Shown piece after piece: positions 34,469 through 43,926 of a stretch of DNA of 64,000 nt. This DNA comes from Schumannella soli (GTDB taxonomy: Bacteria; Actinomycetota; Actinomycetes; Actinomycetales; Microbacteriaceae). The stretch lies in assembly GCF_006517435.1 (NCBI RefSeq), contig NZ_VHQG01000005.1, positions 203,222 through 267,221 of the forward strand, in the 5' to 3' direction. Within the stretch, counting starts at the first letter, position 1. Each line of letters begins with the position of its first letter. A program made the translations under genes and the position numbers. The notes under the pieces were generated by a model. That model had not been told where the DNA came from, ran no database searches, and was given only the letters and a program-made list of their open reading frames with translations.

Positions 34469-35707
34469 ATGGTCACCCGCCAGTTCCCGCGTCCCGTTGA
34501 GCTGTTCGAGCTGATGAAGTTCAAGAAGCCCGAGCTGGATGGGCGCAAGCGCCGTCTCGATTCGGCGCTGACGATCGAGGATCTGCGGCGCATCGCGAAG
34601 CGCCGCACGCCCACGGCGGCGTTCGACTACACGGACGGCGCGGCGGAGGGGGAACTGTCGCTGCGGCGGGCGCGCCAGGCGTTCCGCGATGTGGAGTTCC
34701 ACCCGTCGGTGCTGCGCGACGTCTCGAAGGTCGACACGAGCTGCGAGATCTGGGGCGGGCCGTCGGCGCTGCCGTTCGGCATCGCGCCGACCGGCTTCAC
34801 GCGGCTGATGCAGACCGAGGGCGAGATCGCCGGGGCCGGCGCGGCGGAGGCGGCAGGCATCCCCTTCACCCTGTCGACGCTCGGCACGACCTCGATCGAG
34901 GGCGTGAGGGCGGCGAATCCGACGGGCCGCAACTGGTTCCAGCTCTACGTCATGCGCGAGCGGAAGATCAGCTACGAGCTCGTGCGGCGGGCGGATGCGG
35001 CGGGTTTCGACACCCTGTTCTTCACGGTCGACACCCCGGTCGCCGGCGCGCGCCTGCGCGACAAGCGCAACGGCTTCTCGATCCCGCCGCAGCTGACGCC
35101 GGGCACGATCATCGACGCCCTGCCGCGCCCGTGGTGGTGGATCGACTTCCTCACCACCCCGAAGCTGGAGTTCGCCTCGCTCACCTCGACCGGCGGCACG
35201 GTCGGCGAGCTGCTGGACTCGGCCATGGATCCGACGATCTCGTTCGAGGACCTCGACGTGATCCGCGGTCTGTGGAGCGGGAACATCGTCGTGAAGGGCG
35301 TGCAGAGCGTGGCGGATGCGCGGGCTCTCGCCGACCGCGGCGTCGACGGGATCGTGCTCTCGAACCACGGCGGGCGTCAGCTGGATCGGGCGCCGATCCC
35401 GTTCCACCTGCTGCCCGAGGTCGTGCGCGAGGTCGGCAGGGACACGACCGTCGCCCTCGACACCGGGATCATGAACGGCGCCGACATCGTCTCTGCGGTG
35501 GCCCTGGGCGCGAAGTTCACGCTCATCGGGCGGGCGTACCTCTACGGCCTCATGGCCGGCGGGCGCCAGGGCGTGGATCGCACGATCGAGATCCTGCGCA
35601 GCGAGATCGAGCGCACCATGAAGCTGCTCGGCGTCGCCTCCCTCGCCGAGCTCGAGCCGCGCCACGTCACCCAGCTCGAGCGTCTCGTGCCCCGCCCCCG
35701 CGCCTGA
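34469..35707 (+). CDS. lldD: FMN-dependent alpha-hydroxy-acid dehydrogenase, probable L-lactate dehydrogenase
   Basis: A 412-residue TIM-barrel flavoprotein. [34 protein letters not shown] and the FMN/substrate segment [10 protein letters not shown] with the preceding catalytic-region residues are all present. Lactate is favoured because the gene is only 13 bp behind rhaB: the aldolase/dehydrogenase fusion makes L-lactate, which this enzyme would convert to pyruvate. Other members oxidise glycolate or mandelate, so specificity is inferred from context. Confidence 0.87.
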   Translation: MVTRQFPRPVELFELMKFKKPELDGRKRRLDSALTIEDLRRIAKRRTPTAAFDYTDGAAEGELSLRRARQAFRDVEFHPSVLRDVSKVDTSCEIWGGPSALPFGIAPTGFTRLMQTEGEIAGAGAAEAAGIPFTLSTLGTTSIEGVRAANPTGRNWFQLYVMRERKISYELVRRADAAGFDTLFFTVDTPVAGARLRDKRNGFSIPPQLTPGTIIDALPRPWWWIDFLTTPKLEFASLTSTGGTVGELLDSAMDPTISFEDLDVIRGLWSGNIVVKGVQSVADARALADRGVDGIVLSNHGGRQLDRAPIPFHLLPEVVREVGRDTTVALDTGIMNGADIVSAVALGAKFTLIGRAYLYGLMAGGRQGVDRTIEILRSEIERTMKLLGVASLAELEPRHVTQLERLVPRPRA

Positions 35708-35728
35708 CCTGGAGCCGGCGGGCGCCGC

Positions 35729-36391
35729 TCAGCCGAGCGCGCGCCGCAGCGCGCCCGGCTCGAGGCCGAGCGTCCACTCGGCGACGTCCGCCACGAAGCC
35801 CCGCCGCACGGCGCCGAGCTCGGCCGAGCTGTTGATGTACGAGCCCGTGCCGTCGACCGCGAGCAGGATGCGCTGGCTCGCCGTCTCGACGTCCACCTCG
35901 GCGAAATCGCCCGAGGCGATGCCGTCGGCGAGGATGCCGCTCAGCCGCTCGCGGTCGAGCGCGTCCTGCTGCTGCAGGGCCGCATCCAGTGCCGGCACGA
36001 AGCGCGAGAGGTGCTGGGCGTTGAGCCAGAGCCGGGCGAGGGGCGCCGAGAGCCCGCGCTCCATGTGGTCGACGAAGTGCGCGAGGCGCTGGATGGGCGT
36101 GCGCTCGTCGGCCGGGAAGAACAGCTCGCGCTCGCTCGCCGAGGCGCGCGAGAAGGCCTCGACGACGAGGTCCTCCGCCGCGGGGAAGTAGTGCGTGATC
36201 AGGCCCGGCCGCACGCCGAGGCGCTCCGCGACGGCGCGCAGGGTGATGCGCTCCATGCCCGCGTCGAGGGCGATCGCGGCGGCCGCGTCGACGATCTCCT
36301 CGCGGCGCTCCTCGGGTCGCTTGCGGATGCGACCGGCGGTCGGACTCGACGCGCGGCCGGGAGGTCGGCTCGGCACGGGGCTTGACGGCAT
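35729..36391 (-). CDS. TetR family transcriptional regulator
   Basis: A 220-residue regulator. The HTH (RITLRAVAERLGVRPGLITH) lies at about residues 45-64 and a ligand-binding helical domain follows. About 20 Pro/Arg-rich residues precede the HTH. TAGCCT on the minus strand lies 7 nt before the ATG, so the transcript is probably leaderless. It is divergent from the NCS1 permease gene, and GACCAA/TTGGTC palindromes lie between them, so it probably controls the permease-amidohydrolase pair. Its 3' end lies 21 bp from the convergent lldD with no visible terminator. Confidence 0.9.
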   Translation of the reverse strand: MPSSPVPSRPPGRASSPTAGRIRKRPEERREEIVDAAAAIALDAGMERITLRAVAERLGVRPGLITHYFPAAEDLVVEAFSRASASERELFFPADERTPIQRLAHFVDHMERGLSAPLARLWLNAQHLSRFVPALDAALQQQDALDRERLSGILADGIASGDFAEVDVETASQRILLAVDGTGSYINSSAELGAVRRGFVADVAEWTLGLEPGALRRALG

Positions 36392-36413
36392 GGCATCCAG
36401 GCTATTGAATGAC

Positions 36414-36444
36414 TGACCAACAGTCCATTGGTCGTATGGCCAAT
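36414..36444. promoter_or_regulatory. TetR-type operators between divergent genes
   Basis: GACCAA (36415-36420) with TTGGTC (36428-36433), and ATTGGTCGTATGGCCAAT (36427-36444, one mismatch), are overlapping inverted repeats sharing the TTGGTC half-site. Confidence 0.65.
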
Positions 36445-36474
36445 AAGCCCGCATCCTCTCCCGGAAGGACGACG

Positions 36475-37902
36475 ATGTCCCCATCTCCGCAGCTCGAGGA
36501 GCACGTCGACTCGGCCGCCCGGCCCGAGACGCGCGGCATCGAGCTCATCGCCGACTCCGAGCGGCACGGTCGTGCGCGCGACCTGTTCCTGATCTGGGCG
36601 GCGCCCAGCTTCAGCATCCTCAACTTCACCGTCGGCGCGACCCTCGTGCTGCTCGGGCTCGAGATCTGGCAGGCGATGCTCGTGATCGTCGCCGCCTCGA
36701 CGTTCTGGGTGCTGCCCGGCCTGATCGCCGTCAGCGGACCCTCGTCGGGCACCTCCGGCTCGGTCGTCACCCGCGCGATGTACGGACTTCTCGGCAACAA
36801 GGTCTTCGTCGTGCTGGTCGGCTGGTTCATCGGCGCGGTCTTCCTCGCGCTGACCTGGCTCGGCTCATCGTTCATGGGCGCCGACCTGCTGCGCCGCGTC
36901 GGCATCGACGACCCGGTGTGGACGCCGATCGCCGTCACCCTGGTGATCTCGGCCGTCACCGTGCTCGTCGCGATCTTCGGCCACGGCCTGATCCTGCGCA
37001 TCTACCCGTTCATCGCGGCCGCGATCTTCGTGGTGTTCGTGCTGGTGGCGGTGTTCATCGTGCCGACCGTCGACTGGTCGTACCGCGCCCCCGAGACCCT
37101 GCACGGGGTGCCGCTCTGGGCCGCCGTCAGCGTCGGCTTCACGATCCTCGCCTCGACGCCGCTGTCGTTCATCAACAGCCCCGACATCGCGCGCTACCTG
37201 CCGCGCGAGACCCGCCCGGGCGGCATCGTCGCCGCCACGGCCCTCGGCGGAGCGCTGCCCGCGATCGTCTTCACGGCCCTCGGCGCGCTGCTCGCGACGG
37301 GACTCAGCGCGCAGCAGATCGCCGGCGGCATCGACGCCGCGCTGTTCGACACGCTGCCGGCCTGGCTCGGCCCGGTGCTCGTGATCGGCGTCGTGCTCAA
37401 CACGATCGCGCTCAACGCGATGACCGCCTACACCTCGAGCATGTCGCTGCAGTCGATCGGACTGAAGCTGCAGCGCATCCCCGCGACCGTCATCGTCGGC
37501 GTCGTCGGCACCGCCCTCACGATCTACCTCGTGCTCTCGTCGAGCCTGCTCGACGCGGTCAACCTGATGATGCAGTTCCTCGTGATCGTGTCGGGCCCGT
37601 CGATGGCGGTCTTCGTCGTCGACGTCGTGCGTCGGCGCTTCGCCTACGACGGCGTGCAGCTCTTCGACGAGCGACGCGGAGGCGCGTACTGGTTCAGCGG
37701 CGGATGGTCGCTGCCCGGCGTGATCGCGGTCGTCGCCGGCGGCGCGGTCACCGCGCTGTGCCTGTCGACCGACGTCTCGACCGGACCCGTCGCCGCGGCG
37801 CTCGGCGGCATCGACCTGTCGGTGCCGCTCGGCATGCTCGCCTCGGCCGTCCTCTACGCGGTGCTCAAGCGCACCGCACTCGGAAAGGAGGCGCGGTCAT
37901 GA
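36475..37902 (+). CDS. NCS1-family purine/cytosine permease
   Basis: A 475-residue secondary transporter with about twelve membrane helices. It resembles the NCS1 codB/purine-cytosine permease family (TLVLLGLEIWQAMLVIVAAS, SGPSSGTSGSVVTRAMYGL, STPLSFINSPDIARYLPRET). Substrates are nucleobases or related heterocycles such as hydantoins. The ATG at 36475 is chosen because AAGGA lies just upstream. It is coupled to the amidohydrolase by an ATGA overlap, so it probably imports that enzyme's substrate. Confidence 0.9.
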   Translation: MSPSPQLEEHVDSAARPETRGIELIADSERHGRARDLFLIWAAPSFSILNFTVGATLVLLGLEIWQAMLVIVAASTFWVLPGLIAVSGPSSGTSGSVVTRAMYGLLGNKVFVVLVGWFIGAVFLALTWLGSSFMGADLLRRVGIDDPVWTPIAVTLVISAVTVLVAIFGHGLILRIYPFIAAAIFVVFVLVAVFIVPTVDWSYRAPETLHGVPLWAAVSVGFTILASTPLSFINSPDIARYLPRETRPGGIVAATALGGALPAIVFTALGALLATGLSAQQIAGGIDAALFDTLPAWLGPVLVIGVVLNTIALNAMTAYTSSMSLQSIGLKLQRIPATVIVGVVGTALTIYLVLSSSLLDAVNLMMQFLVIVSGPSMAVFVVDVVRRRFAYDGVQLFDERRGGAYWFSGGWSLPGVIAVVAGGAVTALCLSTDVSTGPVAAALGGIDLSVPLGMLASAVLYAVLKRTALGKEARS

Positions 37903-39572
37903 CGACCACGCTGTACACGAACGCCCGCGTCTTCACCGGTGATGACGGGGCGGGCTCGGATGCGGGAGCGACGCCGGCGGGAGCGACGCCGGCGGGTGCG
38001 GGTGCTGGCATCGACGGCGCTGCCGGCGCCGTGCTCGTCGACGGCGCCGAGATCGCCTGGGTGGGGGCCGCATCCGACGCCCCCGCCGCCAACCGCACGG
38101 TCGACCTCGACGGCCGCCTGCTCATGCCCGGCTTCACCGACGCGCACGTGCACCTGGTGATGATGGGCACCGCGATCGCGCAGGTCAACCTCGACGACGC
38201 TCGCAGCCTCCCAGAGATCCAGCAGCGGCTGCGCGCGGCGCGTGCCGCCGACCCCGACGCGACGATCCTCCGCGGGCGCGGATGGCTCTTCGACGCCGTA
38301 CCCGACGGACGCCCGACCGCCGCGATGATCGACGAGGTCGTCGGCCATGTGCCCGTCTTCCTCGACGCGAACGACTACCACTCCTGCTGGGTCAACCGGG
38401 CCGCGCTCGAGGTGCTCGGCATCACGCGCGACACCCCCGACCCGCACGGCGGCGAGATCGTGCGCGACGCCGCGGGCGACGCCACGGGCCTGCTGCTCGA
38501 GACCGCCGGAACGCTGCACGCCCGCACCTACCTCGATGCGATCACCACGGATGCCGACCGGGATGCGGCGGCCGAGCGCGCGATCGAGAGCTACCTCGCC
38601 GCGGGCGTCACCGGGGTCGTCGACATGATGCTCGACGAGTACGACCTGGCCGCGCTGCAGCGGGCGGCCGAGCGTCGTGGCGGCGAGCTGCCGATCCGGG
38701 TCTCGGGGCACTGGCTGATCGAGAACCGCGGCGACGACGCCGCGAACCTCGCGCAGGTGGCGCGCGCAGCGGAGCTGGCCGCGGCATCCGCGTCGTCGTG
38801 GCTGCGGGTCATCGGCATCAAGCTCGTGCTCGACGGCGTCATCGACGCCTGCACGGCCGCGATGCGGAACCCCTACAGCGACGGCTCGAACGCCGGACCC
38901 ATCTGGCCGCTCGAGCAGCTCGCGCCCGTCGTCGTGGCGGCGGATGCGGCGGGCCTGCAGATCGCCCAGCACGCGATCGGCGACCGGGCCAGCGACATCG
39001 CGCTCGACGCGCTCGAACGCGCGATCGACGTCAACGGCGACCGGCCGCGCCGGCACCGCATCGAGCACCTCGAGTACGCGGCGCCCGAGACCCCGGCGCG
39101 GATGGCGCGGCTCGGGGTGACCGCATCCATGCAGCCCGTGCACTCCGACCCGGCGATCTTCGCGAACTGGGCGGCGATGCTCGGCGACGAGCGGGTCGAG
39201 CGCGCCTTCCCGTGGCCGGAGTACGAAGACGCCGGGGCGCTGCTCGCCTTCGGAACCGACGCGCCCACGGCGCCCTACGCGGCGCTCGCGAACATGTACG
39301 TCGCGACCACCCGCGCCTCGGCGCTCGACCGCGCGGTGCCGGCGACGCATCCGCAGTTCGCCCTTCCGCTCGAGCGTGCGCTCGGCCACGCGACCCGCGA
39401 TGCCGCCGCGTCGATCGGCGACGGTTCATGGCGCGGACGGATCGCGCCCGGATTCGCCGCCGATCTGATCGTGCTCGACCGCGATCCCTTCGTCGAGGGC
39501 CCCGACTCGCTGCTCGAGGCTCGGGTCGTGGAGACGATCGTCGCGGGGCGGACGCGCTATCGCGCGGAGTGA
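37899..39572 (+). CDS. Amidohydrolase family protein (YtcJ-like)
   Basis: A 557-residue metal-dependent hydrolase. The TIM-barrel metal motif HVH is in FTDAHVHLVM (about residue 82); IAQHAIGD (about 350) and RIEHLEYA (about 385) supply later His ligands, and FGTDAP the Asp. It lacks the Lys-bridged features of hydantoinases and fits the amidohydrolase-3/YtcJ group of unknown amides. An Ala/Gly-rich insertion near residues 20-40 contains a 15-bp tandem repeat. It is coupled to the NCS1 permease, hinting at a heterocyclic or amide nitrogen compound as substrate. Confidence 0.87.
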   Translation: MTTTLYTNARVFTGDDGAGSDAGATPAGATPAGAGAGIDGAAGAVLVDGAEIAWVGAASDAPAANRTVDLDGRLLMPGFTDAHVHLVMMGTAIAQVNLDDARSLPEIQQRLRAARAADPDATILRGRGWLFDAVPDGRPTAAMIDEVVGHVPVFLDANDYHSCWVNRAALEVLGITRDTPDPHGGEIVRDAAGDATGLLLETAGTLHARTYLDAITTDADRDAAAERAIESYLAAGVTGVVDMMLDEYDLAALQRAAERRGGELPIRVSGHWLIENRGDDAANLAQVARAAELAAASASSWLRVIGIKLVLDGVIDACTAAMRNPYSDGSNAGPIWPLEQLAPVVVAADAAGLQIAQHAIGDRASDIALDALERAIDVNGDRPRRHRIEHLEYAAPETPARMARLGVTASMQPVHSDPAIFANWAAMLGDERVERAFPWPEYEDAGALLAFGTDAPTAPYAALANMYVATTRASALDRAVPATHPQFALPLERALGHATRDAAASIGDGSWRGRIAPGFAADLIVLDRDPFVEGPDSLLEARVVETIVAGRTRYRAE

Positions 39573-39692
39573 GCGCGAGCGGATGCGCGGGCGGACGGCT
39601 GGCTCGCGGCGCGACTCGGGCGGGCGGCGCGACCCGGGCGACCCGGGTTACCGGCGCGTGACCTCGGCGGGGCGGCGGGCTAGCCTCCCGGC

Positions 39693-40652
39693 ATGAGCGA
39701 CGCGAGCGGGATGGCGGACGGCCCGGGCGGCCCGGAGGAGTCGGGGGACGCGGTCTTCGCGGTCGAGGGCGTCGAGAAATCGAGCGAGCGGCTGTCGGTC
39801 GCCGCTCCGCCGGAGTACACGGCGCTGCGGGTCACCGAGCCGCCGGCCCTCGACGGACGCCTCGCCGCACCGTGCTGGCAGCGCGCCCCGCGCTCGCCGC
39901 GGTTCGTCGATCTCGTGAGCGGCGCATCCACCGCCCTCGCGACCGAGGCCGCGATCCTCTGGGACGACGAGCATCTCTACGTCGGATGCTGGGTCGAGCA
40001 GCCGGAGGTCACGGCGACGCTGACCGAGCGCGACAGCGAGATCTGGCGCGACGACGACGTCGAGCTGTTCATCGCCGGGCCGGATGCCGCGGGCGAGGGG
40101 CCCGCGGGGCGCGGCGCGTACTACGAGCTCGAGATCAACGCGCTGGGCACGATCTACGAGGTGCTCTTCGCCTGGGGTCGGTCGCGCACGCCGTTCGGGC
40201 CGGACTCCCCGCCCGAGCTGCACGCCGACCACCCGCAGGCCCTCGCGTTCGACGGCGTCGGCTACGCGCATCCGGGCGGACTGCGCACCGGGTTCTGGGG
40301 CTGGGATCTGCCCGGGCTCCGCACCGCCGTGCACGTCGACGGCACCCTGAACGACCCGTCGAAGGTCGACCGCGGGTGGAGCGTCGAGATCGCCGTGCCG
40401 TGGTCGTCCCTCGAGGTGCTGGCGCGGGCGGATGCCGAGGCCGCCCCGCCCGCCCCGCCTGCCCCGCTCGCCCCGCGCTTCGCCGTGCCGCCGAACCCCG
40501 GCGACGCCTGGCGCATCGAGGTCTCGCGCTTCAACGTCGCGAAGCACGGCCCCGACGACTCGGGCGGCTGGTCGTGGAGCCCGCACGGCGTCTGGGATTC
40601 TCACCTCCCCGAGCTCTTCCCCCGCGTCCGCTTCGGCGCCGACGAGGTCTGA
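39693..40652 (+). CDS. CBM9-like sugar-binding domain protein, cytosolic
   Basis: A 319-residue protein containing a carbohydrate-binding-module-9-like fold: YTALRVTEPPALDGRL at the start of the domain, AILWDDEHLYVGCWVEQPEV, DDDVELFIAG, and GWSVEIAVPWSSL. CBM9 domains normally occur in secreted xylanases, but here there is no signal peptide; the N-terminus is acidic and Gly-rich. A Pro/Ala-rich loop (about 250-266) interrupts the domain. TAGCCT 6 nt before the ATG points to a leaderless transcript. Role unknown; its neighbours give no clear clue. Confidence 0.75.
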   Translation: MSDASGMADGPGGPEESGDAVFAVEGVEKSSERLSVAAPPEYTALRVTEPPALDGRLAAPCWQRAPRSPRFVDLVSGASTALATEAAILWDDEHLYVGCWVEQPEVTATLTERDSEIWRDDDVELFIAGPDAAGEGPAGRGAYYELEINALGTIYEVLFAWGRSRTPFGPDSPPELHADHPQALAFDGVGYAHPGGLRTGFWGWDLPGLRTAVHVDGTLNDPSKVDRGWSVEIAVPWSSLEVLARADAEAAPPAPPAPLAPRFAVPPNPGDAWRIEVSRFNVAKHGPDDSGGWSWSPHGVWDSHLPELFPRVRFGADEV

Positions 40653-40709
40653 CCCGCGCCCGTCACCGTGGCCTCTCAACGCGGGCGGTGACGATCTCTC
40701 GTGAATCGC

Positions 40710-40715
40710 TAGCGT
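40710..40715 (+). promoter_or_regulatory. -10 box of the small membrane protein gene
   Basis: TAGCGT 17 nt before the ATG at 40733, leaving a very short leader. Confidence 0.5.
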
Positions 40716-40732
40716 GGGGACCAACCTTGAGA

Positions 40733-41158
40733 ATGCGACCCCGTCCCGTGACCGATCCCCGACCCGGCCCGCGCCGGTCCGATGTCTGGCTCGCCGTCGA
40801 GCCCCGATCCGCGCGACGCCGACCGGCCCCACGCCCGCGGTGGGCCCGGCTGCTCTGGACCGTCCCGCTCGTGCTGCTGCTCGGTGCGGTCGGATTCGTC
40901 GTGGGAACCCTCGGCTGGTGCGGCGATGACGCGCTCGGCTGTCGATCCGGCGTGCACGCCGCGCTCGAGTCGGCCATCACCGCGCTCGCGTCAGCGGTCG
41001 TGACGGCGGTGCTCATCGGGCTGGTCTCCGCCGCAGCCGTCCAGGTCGGGGCCGTGTCGCGCCGTCGCATCGGCGTCGCAGCCGGCGCCGCCTATCTCGT
41101 TCTCGCCATCGGCTATCTGGTGGTGACTCTCGGCATCCACGGGGGGATCGGCGGGTAG
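40733..41158 (+). CDS. Small membrane protein of unknown function
   Basis: A 141-residue protein with a basic Pro/Arg-rich N-terminus (about 1-40) and three hydrophobic segments (about 44-62, 80-106, 116-136). Two Cys in GWCGDDALGC sit in the first extracellular loop and may form a disulfide. I recognise no family. It appears to be a single-gene unit. Confidence 0.65.
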   Translation: MRPRPVTDPRPGPRRSDVWLAVEPRSARRRPAPRPRWARLLWTVPLVLLLGAVGFVVGTLGWCGDDALGCRSGVHAALESAITALASAVVTAVLIGLVSAAAVQVGAVSRRRIGVAAGAAYLVLAIGYLVVTLGIHGGIGG

Positions 41159-41301
41159 CGGTTCGACGAGTCGGCGCCGCCCCGCCGGTGCAGGCGTTGC
41201 ATCCGGACCGCAACCGCCCGCAACCCCGGCCTGCCTACCGTCGGCGGTGCCGCATCCCCCTTCGACGCGGCGCCACCACGACAAGGAAGTCTGGAGAGTC
41301 G

Positions 41302-42387
41302 ATGTCGACCACGATCCCCGCCCCCGCCGCCCAGCGCGGCGCCGTCCCCTCGGGCACCATGCGCGCCGCTGTCGTCACCGCGCCGGGCGCCCCGCTGACG
41401 ATCGCCGAGGTGCCCATCCCGACGCCCGGTCCGCACCAGGCGCTCGTGAAGGTGCACACGACCGGCGTCTGCCACACCGACCTGCACGCCGCCAAGGGCG
41501 ACTGGCCGGTCGCGCCGAAGGGCGACCTCATCCCCGGACACGAGGGCTACGGCGAGGTCGTCGCGCTCGGCGACGACGTCACGCTGCTCGAGGTCGGCCA
41601 GATCGTCGGCAACGCCTGGCTGTGGTCGGCGTGCGGCAACTGCCAGTACTGCCGCACCGGCTGGGAGACGCTCTGCGAGGAGCAGCAGAACGGCGGCTAC
41701 AGCGTCGACGGCAGCTTCGGCGAGTACATGCTGGTGGATGAGAAGTTCGCCGCCCGCATCCCCGCCGGAGCCGACCCGGTCGAGGTCGCGCCTGTGCTGT
41801 GCGCCGGCGTCACGGTCTACAAGGGACTCAAGATGACCCAGGCCCGCCCGGGCGAGTGGGTCGTCATCTCGGGCATCGGCGGGCTCGGCCACATCGCCGT
41901 GCAGTACGCGGTCGCGATGGGGCTGCGCGTCGCCGCGGTCGACATCGACGACGCCAAGCTCGCCCTCGCGAAGAAGCACGGCGCCGAGCTGGTCGTCAAC
42001 GCGGCCGAGCACGACCCCGCCGAGTACATCCAGGCGCACACCGGCGGAGCCCACGGCGTGCTCGTCACGGCCGTGCACCCGAAGGCCTTCGGCCAGGCGC
42101 TCGGCGTCGCCCGCCGCGGTGCGACGATCGTCTTCAACGGCCTGCCGCCGGGCGACTTCCCGGCGAACATCTTCGACATCGTGCTGCGCGCCATCACGAT
42201 CCGCGGATCCATCGTCGGCACCCGCCAGGACCTCGCCGAGGCGCTCGAGTTCTACGCGCAGGGCAAGATCCACCCGACCGTGGCCGTCGAGTCGATCGAC
42301 GACATCAACGACATCTTCGAGCGCATGGAACGCGGCCAGATCGACGGCCGCATCGTCATGCGCTTCGACGGGGCGTCGGCCGCCTGA
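41302..42387 (+). CDS. adhP: Zinc-dependent alcohol dehydrogenase (AdhP type)
   Basis: A 361-residue medium-chain dehydrogenase oxidising ethanol or other primary alcohols with NAD. GVCHTDLHAAKGDWP and PGHEGYGEV supply catalytic zinc ligands; CGNCQYCRTGWETLC is the structural zinc motif; GIGGLGHIAVQYA is the coenzyme fold and VDIDD ends with acidic residues favouring NAD. Length exceeds AdhP by about 15 residues because of an N-terminal Ala-rich tail. GGAGAG lies just upstream of the ATG. Confidence 0.92.
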   Translation: MSTTIPAPAAQRGAVPSGTMRAAVVTAPGAPLTIAEVPIPTPGPHQALVKVHTTGVCHTDLHAAKGDWPVAPKGDLIPGHEGYGEVVALGDDVTLLEVGQIVGNAWLWSACGNCQYCRTGWETLCEEQQNGGYSVDGSFGEYMLVDEKFAARIPAGADPVEVAPVLCAGVTVYKGLKMTQARPGEWVVISGIGGLGHIAVQYAVAMGLRVAAVDIDDAKLALAKKHGAELVVNAAEHDPAEYIQAHTGGAHGVLVTAVHPKAFGQALGVARRGATIVFNGLPPGDFPANIFDIVLRAITIRGSIVGTRQDLAEALEFYAQGKIHPTVAVESIDDINDIFERMERGQIDGRIVMRFDGASAA

Positions 42388-42435
42388 GTCGCGGATCCGG
42401 TGGTCGCGTCGGGTCCGCAGGCTGACGCGACCGCC

Positions 42436-42469
42436 GGGCGGAGAGGGGATGCGCATCCTCTCTCCGCCC
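42436..42469. terminator. Terminator hairpin between adhP and the Lrp gene
   Basis: Nearly perfect 34-nt palindrome (GGGCGGAGAGG at 42436 with CCTCTCTCCGCCC), between convergent genes. No T tract. Confidence 0.65.
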
Positions 42470-42581
42470 TCACGACCGGGCCGGGCGGCTCATCACGCCC
42501 GGCCCGCACTCGACCCCGCGGCGCGCCTCGACCGCTCCGTGCCCGCCTCGCGCCGTCGGGATGTGCGGAACGCGCGCGGGG

Positions 42582-43058
42582 TCAGCCCTCGCCCGACGCG
42601 CGGCGGTCGAGCAGCGGGGCCACACGCAGCGGCAGCGCCTCGGTGAGCACGATCGCCGTGCTCGAGCGCAGCACGCCGGGTGTCTCGAGCATCGCGTTCG
42701 TGACGCGGTAGAGGTCGGCGGTGTCGCGCGCGACGACCCGCACGAGCGCATCCGCCCGCCCGGAGGTCGCGTTGATCTCGATCACCTCGGGGATGCGCGC
42801 CAGCTCGGTGAGCGCCGGCTGCGCGTTGCCCTGGCTCACGACGACCTCGACGAACGCGACGAGGTCGTAGCCGAGGGCGCGCGGATCGACGCGGGCGCCG
42901 GGCGTCGCGAGCACCCCGTCGCGCTGCAGCCGGGCGAGCCGCGCGGTGACCGTGTTGCGGGCGACGCCGAGCGTCGCGGAGAGCGCGACCGTCGTCGCCG
43001 CGGGGTCGTCGTCGAGGGCACGCAGGATGCGGGCGTCGAGCTGATCGATGCGATCCAT
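42582..43058 (-). CDS. Lrp/AsnC family transcriptional regulator
   Basis: A 158-residue regulator with an N-terminal winged HTH (TTVALSATLGVARNTVTARLARL, about 22-44 in full) and a C-terminal RAM ligand-binding domain (GRADALVRVVARDTADL). It probably senses an amino acid. It is divergent from the YitT-like gene and may regulate it or itself. Confidence 0.9.
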   Translation of the reverse strand: MDRIDQLDARILRALDDDPAATTVALSATLGVARNTVTARLARLQRDGVLATPGARVDPRALGYDLVAFVEVVVSQGNAQPALTELARIPEVIEINATSGRADALVRVVARDTADLYRVTNAMLETPGVLRSSTAIVLTEALPLRVAPLLDRRASGEG

Positions 43059-43157
43059 GTGCGCATTCTGCTCAGTCAGCCACAGCAGAGCAAGCAGATC
43101 GATGCATCCGGGCCGGATCGGTGGAGCCTCACGCGCACCTGCGTCGATGATCGACGC

Positions 43158-43898
43158 GTGACCCTCCGCATCCCGTTCCCGCGCTGGGCCACCCCCGCGG
43201 TCCCGGCCTCCGTTCCGTCGGCGCACGAGCCGGCCCGTCCGCACCTCTCGGGACCGGGGCATCCCGACGCACCGGCGCCGCATCCCGAACCGGCCCCAGC
43301 CATCCCGATCCCGCACGGCCGTGTCGAAGACGTCGCCGGTCTGCTCGTCGGCGTCGTGCTGGTCTCCCTCGGACTCTTCGTGCTCAAGGCGGGCGGTGTC
43401 GTCACCGGCGGAACCGCGGGCGTCGCGCTGACGATCAGCTACGCGACGGGATGGTCGTTCCCGCTGCTGTTCGCGCTCGTCAACCTGCCCTTCCTCGCTC
43501 TCGCGATCGGCCGCCGCGGCTGGAGCTTCACGCTGCGCTCGCTGCTCTGCATCGTCGGCGTCTCGCTCGGCGCCGCCGGTCACGCGCTGCTCTGGCCGCC
43601 GGTCGAGCTGCCGCCGATCTACGCCGCGATCGCGGGCAACGTGCTGTGCGGAATGGGGGTGCTGGCGCTGTTCCGGCACAAGTCGAGCGTGGGCGGGTTC
43701 GGCATCCTCGCGCTGATCCTGCAGGACCGCTTCGGCTGGCGCGCCGGCTGGCTCATGCTCGCCATGGACGCGGCGGTGCTCGTCGTCGCCCTCACCGTCC
43801 TGCCGCCCCTCGTCTTCGCGGTCTCGGCCGCCGGAGCCATCGTGCTCAACGGCATCGTCGCCCTCAACCACCGCCCCGGTCGCTACACGGGCGGCTGA
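43158..43898 (+). CDS. YitT/DUF161-like integral membrane protein
   Basis: A 246-residue protein with about five membrane helices after a 50-residue Pro-rich cytosolic N-terminus. FVLKAGGVVTGGTAGVALTI and the later RHKSSVGGFGILALILQDRFG are typical of YitT-related proteins, whose function is not established; some homologues are listed as possible transporters. The GTG at 43158 is chosen, with GATGAT as a possible -10 just upstream. Confidence 0.78.
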   Translation: MTLRIPFPRWATPAVPASVPSAHEPARPHLSGPGHPDAPAPHPEPAPAIPIPHGRVEDVAGLLVGVVLVSLGLFVLKAGGVVTGGTAGVALTISYATGWSFPLLFALVNLPFLALAIGRRGWSFTLRSLLCIVGVSLGAAGHALLWPPVELPPIYAAIAGNVLCGMGVLALFRHKSSVGGFGILALILQDRFGWRAGWLMLAMDAAVLVVALTVLPPLVFAVSAAGAIVLNGIVALNHRPGRYTGG

Positions 43899-43926
43899 TC
43901 GCGCTCAGGTTCATCCGGGCGCCTCG

